Positions 1 to 10,815 of a DNA stretch of 64,000 nucleotides are shown here, piece after piece. Both the position numbers and the translations under genes were made by a program. This DNA is from Rutidosis leptorrhynchoides. Its lineage: Eukaryota > Streptophyta > Magnoliopsida > Asterales > Asteraceae. The stretch spans positions 359,952,001 through 360,016,000 of the forward strand of contig NC_092340.1 of the NCBI RefSeq assembly GCF_046630445.1. Reading direction: 5' to 3'. Position 1 is the first letter of the stretch; each line of letters starts with the position of its first letter. Under the pieces are notes generated by a model, which ran no database searches, was not told where the DNA came from, and worked only from the letters and a program-made list of their open reading frames with translations.

Positions 1-1227
1 TACTAACATTACTTTTATTATTAGTATTATTAGCAAGGCTATTAATATCAGTATCTTTACTAAACCTAATTACTTTTAGTATTATTATTATTATTATTAT
101 CATAAAAAGATACAAATTTTTATTTATTATTATTATTATTAATATAATTTTACCAAATAAATAACTATATAAGAATATATTTAAAACATATCACATAACA
201 ACATTAATATTTTCATAATAAATACTAATTATTTATCTAATGTATATAAAATAAAGTATAGTTAATTTAGTTATTAATGAAACATACAAGTTACTAACAT
301 AACAATTAATAATAAAACATAAACTTGTTCGATTTCGATTATATGTTTTAATATATATAAATGATATAGGTTCGTGAATCTGAGGCCAACCTTACACTTA
401 TTCAATGACGTCATATGTATTTTTACTACAAAATACAGTATTGTGAGTTTCATTAGCTCCCTTTTTAAATGCTTTTGCAATATATATTTTTGGGACTGAG
501 AATACATGCGCTGCTTTTATAAATATTTTACGAAATAGACACAAGTAATCGAAACTACATTCTATGGTTGAATTGTTATACCGGATATCGCCCTTGTTGA
601 ACTTGGTAGCCTAAGAATTGGTATTTATTATAATTGCCACCAATTGACGTGAATCCTAAAGATAGATCTATGGGCCTTGACATGCCCCAGTCAGAGAATT
701 TGAACTGCTTTAGTACTTCGATATTATTTTTGGGGATATTCTAGATGCATTTGTTAATGTCGGTTACCAGGTGTTCAATTCATATGAATGATTTTTATGC
801 ATGATGTTTATGAGAAATGGAAATATGAAATCTTGTGGTCTATTAAAATGAGGAAATGATTGATTTCGATAAACTAATGAACTCACCAACCTTTTGGTTG
901 ACACTTGAAAGCATGTTTATTCTCAGGTATTAAAGAAATCTTCCGCTGTGCATTTACTCATTTTAGAGATATTACTTGGAGTCATTCATGACATATTTCA
1001 AAAGACATTGCATTCGAGTCATTGAGTTCGTCAAGATTATTATTAAGTCAATTATAGTTGGATATATTATGATATGGTATGCATGCCGTCAACTTTCGAT
1101 GTAATGAAAGTTTGTTTTTTTTTAAACGAATGCAATGTTTGTAAAATGTATCATATAGAGGTCAAGTACCTCGCGATGTAACCAAATGTAATGTATTCGT
1201 CCAGATGGAATAGGACGGGTCATGAAA
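1..1227 (+). repeat. 5' LTR of LARD-A, 3' part only
   Basis: Matches 8121-9356 with scattered substitutions and a small indel near 1000 (extra bases at 9126 in the other copy). Both copies end in CATGAAA rather than a canonical CA; in the related element at 33451-43618 the same position reads CTCACA. The primer binding site follows directly. Open frames here, for example 274-507 minus, have no recognisable features. Confidence 0.85.
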
Positions 1228-1229
1228 GT

Positions 1230-1241
1230 TAGTATCAGAGC
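1230..1241 (+). promoter_or_regulatory. Primer binding site, initiator Met-tRNA type
   Basis: TAGTATCAGAGC, one base different from TGGTATCAGAGC, the complement of the plant initiator Met-tRNA 3' end. It lies two bases after the LTR end. The leader that follows (1241-1340, with the phrase ATTAGTGAGTCTGGACTTCG) is shared with the elements at 15826-28866, 33451-43618 and 45356-58419. Confidence 0.85.
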
Positions 1242-1468
1242 GGTGGTCTTAGCGAACTAGGTCTTGCATTAGTGTGTCTAACTGATAGTTGTTTAGATGC
1301 ATTAGTGAGTCTGGACTTCGATTGTGTCTACATGTCAAAAGTTTTGCTTATCATTTCGTGTCGAAAATTATCTGCTTATCATTCTTAGTCTAGACACGTC
1401 TTACTGCCTCTATTGTATAGATAGTGTATAGATAAATTCGTATCTTAGCGTATCTGTTACTGTAAACT

Positions 1469-2175
1469 TTGTCTGACAGCTTCCGAAAATTCCTCCGTAA
1501 TCTACGGGATCTTCTATACTATATTCAGGTATTCTACGTAGTTAGAATATCATCCGATATCCGAAATCATTTCATATCGAAAACCCTTTATCTAACCGTA
1601 CAAGACGGAACTCTCAACAAGTTCAAATTCCTCAGATTCCGACAGCTATTCCGATATGGGTTTTCACTCGAGCTTCGAAAGCAGTATAACCAGAATGAAT
1701 CAATCCAATCAGTCATCCCCAATTCATCTGATGGGTTCGTAGATGACTTAACCGATGGAGACGCGAAGAAGGCGATCCTTTCTATCTACCACATTCCCCT
1801 CTTGGCGAAGAACCTGAAGCATTTATCGGCGAATCCATTCGAAACGCCATTTCCACACTCATTTCCAGAGTATCTCACCACGATTATATTCTATCTAAAA
1901 TTCTAAACCTTATTTACTCGCTCGTTCTGACCGACAATCATCCCAAAATAATATAGAAAATCAACGAACTTCGCGCTCAAATAATCAATTTGGAGAATAT
2001 GGTGCAAAATTTACCAGCTTCAGCAACATCATCGGCATCAACAGTACCATCAATAAACAGCACCAGTACCATCAACAATCTATGCCTCAACATCTCATTC
2101 TGTACCTCGAGTATAATCATCGTTCTACGTATCGTTCTACATCAATTATCTTCGTTCTTCATGGCGATTATGTAA
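1469..2175 (+). pseudogene. Decayed leader-side ORF of LARD-A
   Basis: Open stretches at 1469-1906 and 1990-2175, in different frames, correspond to one ancestral frame that survives better at 39757-40086 (minus) in LARD-B. The most conserved part, at about 1960-2030, translates as an N-E-L-R-A then L-E-N-M-V heptad-like segment (probable coiled coil) followed by a Ser/Ala/Thr-rich tail. It may be a relict of the N-terminal part of a gag-like protein, but no family can be named. Stop codons (for example near 1953) and frame changes show it is not functional here. Confidence 0.45.
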
Positions 2176-2355
2176 TCTCTAATGTTTTAGAGATTATGTA
2201 TTCTAGTTCTAACGGTAAATCAAATGAGATTAATATTATATTAACTCATTAAATCCATGATTACATCTGAAGAAAATATATATGAAAGTATATTTTCATA
2301 AAGATTGTAATTAAAAACTCTATTGTATAAACTGTTAATGATGAGAATATTTTAA

Positions 2356-2372
2356 CGAGTAGGTAATACCCG
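2356..2372 (+). promoter_or_regulatory. Internal copy of the plus-strand-primer motif (imperfect hairpin)
   Basis: CGAGTAGGTAATACCCG, preceded by TTTTAA. It resembles the sequence just before the 3' LTR (TTTAACGGGTAGGTACT at 4994-5010) and is equivalent to perfect or near-perfect hairpins at 23771-23787, 39330-39346 and 50414-50430. In this copy the stem has mismatches. Confidence 0.5.
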
Positions 2373-2759
2373 AGAAATATTTAGATTCCACATTAATAAG
2401 CTATATTGTACATTCTGCAAATCTGATTCAACATTCATTTACTATCCTAATTACATCTACAGAGAAACGAATCCGTTCACTGCAGAATAACCATTTTCAT
2501 TCAATTTCATATTTAGATTTTGACCTATCAGAATCTAACAAGTGGCATAATGAAGAAAACATTGGACAAAAATATAATTTGTTAGAAACAAACAAATTAA
2601 CTATGAGAAATTTTGTTAAGAATACACGCTAACTGTTCCTAGCTAACTGTTCCTAGCTAACTGATTACATTTTATTCATCGCAATTTAATTATCGCAATT
2701 TATATTCACGCAATTTTATTTATCGTCATTTAATTTCTGTTATTTATTTTACGCACTTT

Positions 2760-2950
2760 AAATATCGGGACACGTATACAAGGTTTTGACATATCATATC
2801 GACGCATCTATATATATTATTTGGAATAACTATAGACACTCTATATGCAGTAATGCTTGAGTTAGCTATAGAGGGTTGAGGTTGATTCTACAATAATATA
2901 TATACTTTGAGTTGTGATCGAGTCTGAGACATGTATATAATGGGTCACGA
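2760..2950 (+). repeat. Segment homologous to the LTR of the C/E family, inside LARD-A
   Basis: This stretch (GACACGTATACAAGG, later GACACTCTATATGCAG and GAGGGTTGAGGTTGATTC) aligns with 47380-47540 in the 5' LTR of element E and with its copies at 57180-57345, 16890-17060 and 26690-26860. The equivalent piece in LARD-B is 38660-38860. An LTR segment within an internal region suggests an ancient recombination. Confidence 0.6.
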
Positions 2951-3277
2951 TACGTATTAATTAATTCGAATATTATAAACTATATATGAATTATTGAGTT
3001 AGTAACTGTGGACTACCAAGATTGGACAATTAAAATGAATTAAAATATTGATTATAACATATGAAACTGAACAATTCTTCAAGTTTGCCACTTGATTTCA
3101 TCTTAAACCTCATTTGTATCTTGATGATTACAATCTGTGTTCAAACCTTTCGTAATTCTTGAAAACACTTCAATCGAGAGGATGAATCAACCGCACTTCA
3201 TCTACGGGAGAAAAGATTGATGCACATAGTTATACACCTAAAAAACAAAAAAAAACTCTCGGAAACTGAGTGAACAT

Positions 3278-3490
3278 TTAACCCGTAGCAGTGCCAATTC
3301 CTTTAGTGTTATTATTACCCAAAATAACTTGGTAATCCCTTTTAAAATAGCAAATTTTGTCACAGCTCCAGTAAATCAACATCGACTTTTCATTCGAAAC
3401 AATCTTATTATAACTTTGATATATATGCGTGCTCTTTATTGTTACCGGGGAAGCTTTTATATTCCACCATATTACCATCAGCGTTTAATC
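3278..3490 (-). pseudogene. Antisense zinc-knuckle ORF remnant in LARD-A
   Basis: On the strand opposite to the element, an open 66-codon stretch contains YWSCDKICYFKRDY, a degenerate CX2CX4HX4C gag-type zinc knuckle: the first Cys, the His and the last Cys are replaced. The FKRD ending is typical of Ty1/copia gag proteins. The same segment is open on the antisense strand of LARD-B at 38152-38316, where the first two Cys are kept (CWSCDKIGYF). Upstream, part of the frame is shifted relative to LARD-B. Either a nested copia gag fragment or an antisense ORF of the type known from some plant gypsy elements would explain it. Confidence 0.45.
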
Positions 3491-3525
3491 ATCTAAAAAC
3501 ACAATTCACTTGAAACCACCTCGGA

Positions 3526-3738
3526 TTGATAACCGATGATTCGGTTATGGTAGCATTAAATGCAGAGGAAACAGCAAAAATTGTAGATGGTCTAAACGGA
3601 CAAAAGTTGATAAAAAGGAATGGAAGGTTGGAAACACTCAATAGAAAAGTTAGTACCGAAAAGCTGATTATGCGAAACTATGAAGGAAGCCATGGAAAAA
3701 TTACAGAGAATAAACCTGCCTTTAAAGAATCCAAATGA
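3526..3738 (+). pseudogene. Short conserved sense ORF in LARD-A, unknown
   Basis: A 70-codon frame, rich in Lys, Glu and Asn, with LNGQK followed by a T-L-N-R-K and T-E-K pattern. The corresponding minus-strand stretch of LARD-B (about 37930-38130) keeps LNGQK and a similar TLDRK/DTEK segment, though with stops. The antisense reading of the same DNA is also similar between the two copies, so the coding strand cannot be decided by eye. No function can be assigned. Confidence 0.3.
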
Positions 3739-4039
3739 TTCAGTATCTGCTTAAGTCATTAACGAATACCTTGCTCCTGACTCTAAACCTTTGCGGACAA
3801 ATCTTCATCATCATCCATCGATACTAGAAATTCTAAGATATCATCATATCTTTCATTATAAATATCCTCGACATTTCTGAAGATATTTTTATAACTAAAC
3901 TTATCTGAAATCATTTATCTCTTCGTGCTATCAGTGTTACATCATATAAGAAACTGTTAGTTTCTATATTCTGTAAACTTTCGAGTTTAAACTATGAATG
4001 TTTTTGAAGTAGTGTTGGGAACTGAAGCATGAGTTAGTA

Positions 4040-4074
4040 TAATATAATGACACTTGATCAACGTGATTATATTA
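4040..4074 (+). other. Stem-loop with TAATATAAT/ATTATATTA arms
   Basis: Perfect 9-bp inverted repeat (4040-4048 with 4066-4074) enclosing a 17-base loop. The same arms occur in LARD-B at 37569-37603 and in the leader of element D at 14604-14628. Confidence 0.55.
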
Positions 4075-4625
4075 CAGTAAGTCATGCTGAGTTTCTAATG
4101 GAACGTGATGATTCACAGATCATAACGTCATCATGTGCCATGTTACATAACTCTTTCATTCTGCTTAACTTCTGAACATATCAAGAAAGTATATTCTTGA
4201 TAGTTCTATTCTCAGTGATTCTGGTAATTTGACAAATTAAATCATGCTATTACATTCTTTCTTATTTAGAACATGATGTTTATCCGAAATTCCATACTTA
4301 CGAATTCTGGACCGTTACTCGCTTTACTAGAGGTCGGGAGGATAATAAAAAGGCAAAGAGCTCCAAAATATAAGAGAAAATATAAAGCCCAATAACAACA
4401 CGGTAGTTACAAACCGTGGATATTAATACGAATAGCAATATAAAGACACGGTATAATTAAGAATAGTATCACCCCAAGGCAATAGTAGAAGTAAATAGAT
4501 TTTTCTGGTGGAAGATTGAAAAGAAGGATGACAGAAATGATAATTAGGAAAATATCGAGGATTAGAACTGGATTAAACATTTTCATAATCTTTTGAATGT
4601 ATGAACTAAGAAAGAAAGTATAGGA

Positions 4626-4871
4626 ATGGTGAGAATAATGGAACGGAAGAGTTTAATTTATAATGAAAATACCAGACAGAGTAACCAAAGCAGATCTCCG
4701 CATTTAATTAGAGAGATCCTGATTTTCTTATTCGCCGAAGAATCAGATCTTATAGATTTTCAAAGATTTTCTTTTAAATTCCTTAAATTCCGGAAATCCA
4801 CCGTGACTACGTCAAAAGTTAAATCTCTATCTCAATCTTTTGTGACAGCTTCACTCGTATGCTTCACATGA
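4626..4871 (+). pseudogene. 3'-proximal ORF remnant of LARD-A
   Basis: An 81-codon frame whose middle part, LFAEESDLIDFQ, is also readable in LARD-B (36830-37012, minus, LFAEESNLLDFQ). Its position, 100 bp before the plus-strand primer, matches in both. Protein-level similarity of two diverged copies may reflect past coding or simply DNA homology. No domain is recognised. Confidence 0.3.
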
Positions 4872-4973
4872 TTGAATTGTTTTATCTATATTAGTCAATA
4901 ATGATAAAACTCTATTTATCGACTCATATTCGTCATGAAAACATTTTTATTGTTATCCATGACGACCTCACTC

Positions 4974-5009
4974 AAATTTCGGGACGAAATTTCTTTAACG
5001 GGTAGGTAC
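4974..5009 (+). promoter_or_regulatory. Plus-strand primer region with conserved palindrome
   Basis: AAATTTCGGGACGAAATTT (4974-4992) is a perfect 8-bp inverted repeat around GGA, followed by CTTTAACGGGTAGGTAC up to the LTR start. All five elements of the window have this block in the same place. Related chromoviruses commonly have a CGAGGACGAAATT block followed by a G-rich polypurine tract here; in this window the tract is shortened to GGGTAGG. Confidence 0.75.
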
Positions 5010-5182
5010 TGTGACGACCCGAAAATTTCCGATCAAATTTAAACTTAATCTTTATATGGTTTCAACACGATAATCAAAGTCTGTATAGTTGTATCTCAAA
5101 ATTTTTGAACTGGTTGCATATATTTAATTACCCTTCGACTGCTCTTGATGATTCCCGAACCACTATTTGCAATTAGAAATGT

Positions 5183-5344
<162 letters not shown>

Positions 5345-6039
5345 AATTGAAATATTAAGATGATTTAATTGTTAGAATTTTTATTATAAAATAAATTAAT
5401 ATATATAATAATTTGTAATTAAATATATCTATAAAAATAAATAGAGTATATTTAATATATATTGATGGTTTCAAATTCATTTAGAAAACGATAGTAACAC
5501 CCAGTTATAATTCGAACGATGTTATACAAGTTTAATATGAACTTATATGATTTTAAAATAAACGGTGATCCGAAAATGATTTACATAAATTATAGGCTTA
5601 TTAAATAGATATTTATGAGCTTTTTGTTAAATTTTAACAATTAGTATTTTTGCTTGGGGTTGGGGGCTATTAATTCATTTAATTTTTAATTAATGATCGA
5701 ATTTATTACCATAATGACCAAAATAAATAAAGATAACTACTGTGAAAGTTTGGAATTTTTTTGAAGATTTTATTCCACCACTGATTACCAATGGACCACG
5801 AAATAATACTCCTAATATTCGGTGTCGGTAGGAAGAGTCCAAACCTCTGGCTGCTGAACTATGTTTAATAAGTTGGCATGTTTCTTCGCATTTGATTAAT
5901 TAAATATTATATATTCAAAAGGCAAATGCAATTCACGCGTAATTGTAGTTGATTGAAAGGTTAGTGAGTGATTTTATGATTGATTAATATTCTATATTAT
6001 TATCTACCTATTCTATGTATATACACATACAAGTTTATG

Positions 6040-6900
6040 AAACAAGTAAAACTTGCTTCTGTTTTGTTCGAATGGTTCATGAAACCCACCACCATTTCAC
6101 CTTCATCCCTAACCACCTCCACCCTTATCCTTTCACACTACATCGCCATCATCCTTGATCACGTACAACCATCGAGCTTCCACCACTGGTCACCACCGTT
6201 ACCACCGCTCCTTCATACTCACCAAGGTTAGTCATCAATGAAACTTTCTTAACCACCATCTAACCTACTTCTATTATCGTTACCATAACCTGCATCATTT
6301 CCTATCAATGTTTCGAATGAGTATGTGTTATACCAAGATCAATAACACCAAAGCATTTCCTGTTGAACTTTAACTTCACTAACCAAAACCCTTCTTATTT
6401 GTGAGGATACTAAACCCAAACAACACCTCTTGTCTTACTCTAGTTTCGACCCAATTCATCATCAACTCAAACCCGTACCATCATCACCTTCTCGAACCAC
6501 CTTCTCACTACCGGTTTATATTTCTGTCCCGATCGAACCACCACCAATTCATCGACCCTCCACCACCAATCACTACCACCTAACCTCTCTCTCTTTCCCC
6601 TCTCTCTCCTATTGCTGCAACCTTCCGCTGTTTACTTATGATCAACTTGCAACAAACCAAACCCTACTCGAACGAAAACCCACCTAAACTGCACTATTCC
6701 GTTTCCAATTGTGGACAACCTACTTTTTTTTATTTACGTTTCCAAATCATGGAAAAAGGTGTTGCAAGTTCTCTTCCTTTTTCTTATTTGGCCGACACTT
6801 TAACTACCCCACTTGACCAATTGATTAGTGAGTGGTATTTGTTTAATGATGGAGAATTCTATAAATTAATCCAAAGTTAAAGATACCGGGCCCAATTACT
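6040..6900 (+). other. C-rich block in LARD-A LTR, not shared with LARD-B
   Basis: This part of the LTR is rich in CCACC/ACCAC triplets, in contrast to the A+T-rich flanks. It has short overlapping open frames (5980-6231, 6401-6583, 6430-6687, 6638-6880) with Pro/His/Ser-rich translations. The corresponding U3 part of the LARD-B LTR (about 34920-35760) has quite different sequence. It may be captured host sequence or independent divergence of U3; no protein family is recognised and I do not call a gene. Confidence 0.3.
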
Positions 6901-7443
6901 TACACCATTCGATACTAATACACGTTATATATTTTTGTTTCTTCCACGGATTTAAGAAGGATATAGATATAAAGTTATGTTAATGATAAAAGATGATAAT
7001 TTATGGTGATAATAGTGATGAACTGTAAGGATATTATGATGACGATTAGGGTTTAGTGATCCATAATTTAATATGATGATGGACTAAGATGATTATGACA
7101 ATCATGCTCGATCACGATGATGATTATCAAGATGGTATGGTTAAGTTCATAACGAATTAATAATATGATGATAGGAGATCGAAAATGATAATATGAAATG
7201 AAAAAATTGAAGATGATTAAGATTAATACGATGATGATTTACGAGATAGAGAGGAGATGTCAGATGATTCTATAGTTATACATATTGAACCGAAAACCTT
7301 TAGGGTTTCATGGGCTATTATGTTTGTTGGGCATCTTTAATCGATTAATAGGCTACAAAGATAGTTGGGCTTTTAATTTGTTAGTTGGGCCGAATAACGA
7401 GTTAAAAGGATTTGGGCATTTATTAAATCGGAAAAGAAACATA

Positions 7444-7519
7444 CAGAGCATTGGTTAGGCATGTGGTCAGTGAACGAGAGGTCCTGGGTTCGAGCCTGGG
7501 CTCGGACATTTTTTTTTTT
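7444..7519 (+). other. tRNA-like module with RNA polymerase III box B and T-run
   Basis: GGTTCGAGCC at 7487-7496 fits the box B consensus (GWTCRANNC). About 35 bases upstream is GGTTAGGCAT, which may be a box A. An 11-T run (7509-7519) follows, as in a Pol III terminator. The module lies in the LARD-A 3' LTR. It does not fold convincingly as a complete tRNA by eye, so it is a tRNA relic or SINE head rather than a tRNA gene. Confidence 0.45.
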
Positions 7520-7607
7520 AAAAGAAGAAGAAGGATACAGCAATAAAGGTTAAAAACAATTTAAGTTGGACGTTATTTCAGAAATTGAAACACATAGCGT
7601 AATGTTT

Positions 7608-7690
7608 AAGGATGTTATCGGGTTAGCGGGACGTCGCGAGTTTAAACTCGGACTTGGGCATTTTTTTAAGGGCTACTCCTTTGAGGTAGT
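7608..7690 (+). other. Second, degenerate tRNA-like module
   Basis: CGTCGCGAGTTTAAACTCGGACTTGGGCA followed by seven T, read in parts: GTCGCGAG, then TTTAAACTCGGACTTGGGCA. It aligns with the well-preserved module in the LARD-B LTRs (GTCGCGGGTTCGAGTCCCG), so this is the ancestral position. Its box B is mutated. The module at 7444-7519 therefore looks like an extra copy. Confidence 0.4.
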
Positions 7691-7716
7691 TATTATTAAT
7701 ACTCTTATTAGTATTA

Positions 7717-7756
<40 letters not shown>

Positions 7757-7757
7757 G

Positions 7758-7843
<86 letters not shown>

Positions 7844-7888
7844 ATTATTATTATTATTATTATTTATTATTGATTGTTATTAAATAAT
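7717..7888. repeat. (TTA)n/(TTG)n trinucleotide microsatellite
   Basis: Long TTA/ATT array interrupted by a (TTG)n block around 7813-7842. The poly-Leu frame across it (7566-7883) is an artefact of the repeat. Similar but shorter trinucleotide arrays recur to 8265. Confidence 0.95.
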
Positions 7889-9356
7889 TATTATTATTAC
7901 TATTATTAGAAATAAGAATTTTAGTATAATTAATATTATTATCAATATTATTGTTACTATTAAAATATATAGTATTATTATGATTAATGCGACTATTAAA
8001 AATTTCTATTAAAATCATCAGTTTATTAAAAGTACCATTAGTATTATTAAAATATTATTTTTATGAAAACTAACGTTTTTAGCTTATCATTATTACCTTT
8101 TCTATTAAAATTATTATTATTACTAACATTACTTTTATTATTAGTATTATTAGCAAGGCTATTAATATCAGTATCTTTACTAAAACTAATTACTTTTAGT
8201 ATTATTATTATTATTATTATCATAAAAAGATACAAATTTTTATTTATTATTATTATTATTATTAATATAATTTTACCAAATAAATAACTATATAAGAATA
8301 TATTTAAAACATATCACATAACAACATTAATATTTTCATAATAAATACTAATTATTTATCTAATGTATATAAAATAAAGTATAGTTAATTTAGTTATTAA
8401 TGAAACGTACAAGTTACTAACATAACAATTAATAATAAAACATAAACTTGTTCGATTTCGATTATATGTTTTAATATATATAAATGATATAGGTTCGTGA
8501 ATCTGAGGCCAACCTTACACTTATTCAATGACGTCATATGTATTTTTACTACAAAATACAGTATTGTGAGTTTCATTTGCTCCCTTTTTAAATGCTTTTG
8601 CAATATATATTTTTGAGACTGAGAATACATGCGCTGCTTTTATAAATGTTTTACGAAATAGACACAAGTAATCGAAACTACATTCTATGGTTGAATTGTT
8701 ATACCGGATATCGCCCTTGTTGAACTTGGTAGCCTAAGAATTGGTGTTTATTATAATTGCCACCAATTGACGCGAATCCTAAAGATAGATCTATGGGCCT
8801 TGACATGCCCCAGTCAGAGAATTTGAACTGCTTTAGTACTTCGATATTATTTTTGGGGATATTCTAGATGCATTTGTTAATGTCGGTTACCAGGTGTTCA
8901 ATCCATATGAATGATTTTTATGCATGATGTTTATGAGAAATAGAAATATGAAATCTTGTGGTCTATTAAAATGAGGAAATGATTGATTTCGATAAACTAA
9001 TGAACTCACCAACCTTTTGGTTGACACTTGAAAGCATGTTTATTCTCAGGTATTAAAGAAATCTTCCGATGTGCATTTGCTCATTTTAGAGATATTACTT
9101 GGAGTCATTCATGACATATTTCAAAGCAAAAGACGTTGCATTCGAGTCGTTGAGTTCGTCAAGATTATTATTAAGTCAATTATAGTTGGATATATTATGA
9201 TATGGTATGCATGCCGTCAACTTTCGATGTAATGAGAGTTTGTTTTTTTTTAAAACGAATGCAATGTTTGTAAAATGTATCATATAGAGGTCAAGTACCT
9301 CGCGATGTAACCAAATGTAATGTATTCGTCCAGATGGAATAGGACGGGTCATGAAA

Positions 9357-9640
9357 AACGACACCGCATCAAAATCAAGCCCTAAGCAAACACTCAGCTA
9401 TCACATCGCAAGTGCTATGATGCCGTTTATGCTACTGGCACGATAACATCACCTCCGACGGCACTGCAAGAAAATCAAACCCTAAGGTTAAATCGAGACC
9501 ACAAACCACGTGATTATGATTATCCGATTGTTTACCGACGAAACCCCAAAAATCCAACCGTAAATGAATTGGGAAAACCCTAGATTTCAAGTAGAATCTT
9601 GAACAGGGGTGCAGAGAGGAGAGAGGGAAGAAACGCGGTG
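9357..9640 (-). pseudogene. Possible truncated 5' end of a host gene
   Basis: Read on the minus strand, a TATATAAAC box (end of the TA tract) is followed by a CT-rich leader (TTCTTCCCTCTCTCCTCTC), a telo-box-like TAGGGTTTT and GGGGTTTCGTCG/GTAAAC. It then has a candidate acceptor, TTTTCTTGCAG, about 70 bases on. This looks like a promoter and a 5' leader with a small leader intron. No sizeable reading frame follows before LARD-A begins at 9356, so the gene body is missing or displaced beyond the element. The splice sites are an inference. Confidence 0.3.
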
Positions 9641-9647
9641 TTTATAT

Positions 9648-9720
<73 letters not shown>
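9641..9720. repeat. (TA)n microsatellite, about 80 bp
   Basis: TA dinucleotides with one AA interruption near 9660, just upstream (minus strand) of the possible gene leader. Confidence 0.95.
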
Positions 9721-9723
<3 letters not shown>

Positions 9724-10815
9724 GCCACCAGATGTTGTTTTGACCAAAATTTGGGCGGGGTTTGGGCTAAAACGACCAAAATCGGGGTGACAATTAGTAT
9801 ATAGGTTAATAATTAATTAATAATAATTAACTAAAAAATAAAGTCAAAACGTATTTACATTTTTGGTCTCAGTATTTTCTGTTGTTAACAAATTTAGTCC
9901 TTAGCACAAAAAAGGAAAAAAAAGATAAAAGAAAAAAAAAAGTCTAGTTTCGACAGTGCCAAGCCCACATGGTCCAATCATTTTGCATGAATTTTGGTTT
10001 AATCATGATGCAAGGAGATTACGGTAATTAGTATATAGATTCATAAGATATAAGCCATAGTACAAACTAAGACGCACAACTCGTCTCCTACATCGCATAT
10101 CACTGCAACTTCTCCATTAAAACTATAAAATTGAGATTTGAATTTTATTATTGTAATTCACGGATTACTAAACTTTTTCCTTATTCTCGACAAACAACAT
10201 TTAGTGTACTAGGTTACCCGAAAACTTAAATAATCATCACAAATTTTGAAAATTGAAACACTAAAACTTGATGCCCCTCGGAGCCTGCTGCCATGTGCCG
10301 TCGAACATGCGAGCCATGATATCCATTGAATTGAAAACCAAAATAACACCTTCTCGCTTTAAGCTATGCCCACCTTCAAAGATTGAAAATCAATCACCAA
10401 TACTGATAGATCTTATCCATTGCCTTAATGTACTATGGAGTACTAATTATGCTTGCAATATATCTTATCCATTACCTTAAGGTACTAATAATTATGCTTG
10501 CAATATATTTTTAATGACCTTCATTTAATAATTATTAGTTGCGGCTCTTCTTTATATCGAGATTCATGGACGTGTTATTCTTCGGCGAAGTTATGAAGAA
10601 ATCCTTTTTATTTCATCTCATTTGTAGCATTTCGATTTATGATTTTCTAGTAGAGAAAAAATTGATATAACTTAGAACGATTGGCTCGTAAAGCCGGTGT
10701 AACCGTTTGTTTGTTCCCGCTCTAGCAGCTTGATTAAGGGTGGTTAATTAGTAAAAGTTTTGGGTGTTAAAAAAATAACAGTAATTAATAATAGTAATAT
10801 ATGTACCTTATAACT
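9721..10815. other. Intergenic, no gene seen; one short tandem duplication
   Basis: A+T-rich sequence without a convincing reading frame; the 70-codon frame at 10268-10480 has no recognisable motif. CTTATCCATT-type sequence with TACTAATTATGCTTGCAATAT occurs twice in tandem (about 10411-10460 and 10461-10508), an imperfect duplication of roughly 50 bp. Confidence 0.6.

Noticed and set aside
7444-7690. CRISPR-like or tandem-repeat array
   Set aside because: Only two diverged tRNA-like units; no regular repeat-spacer pattern anywhere, and the sequence is plant nuclear DNA.
7566-7883. 105-codon frame with a poly-Leu run resembling a membrane segment
   Set aside because: The Leu run is the (TTA)n array; the frame has no other coding sign and lies in an LTR.
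10268-10480. 70-codon frame with Cys-containing N-terminus
   Set aside because: No homologous motif, no context, ends in a tandem-duplicated A+T-rich stretch.
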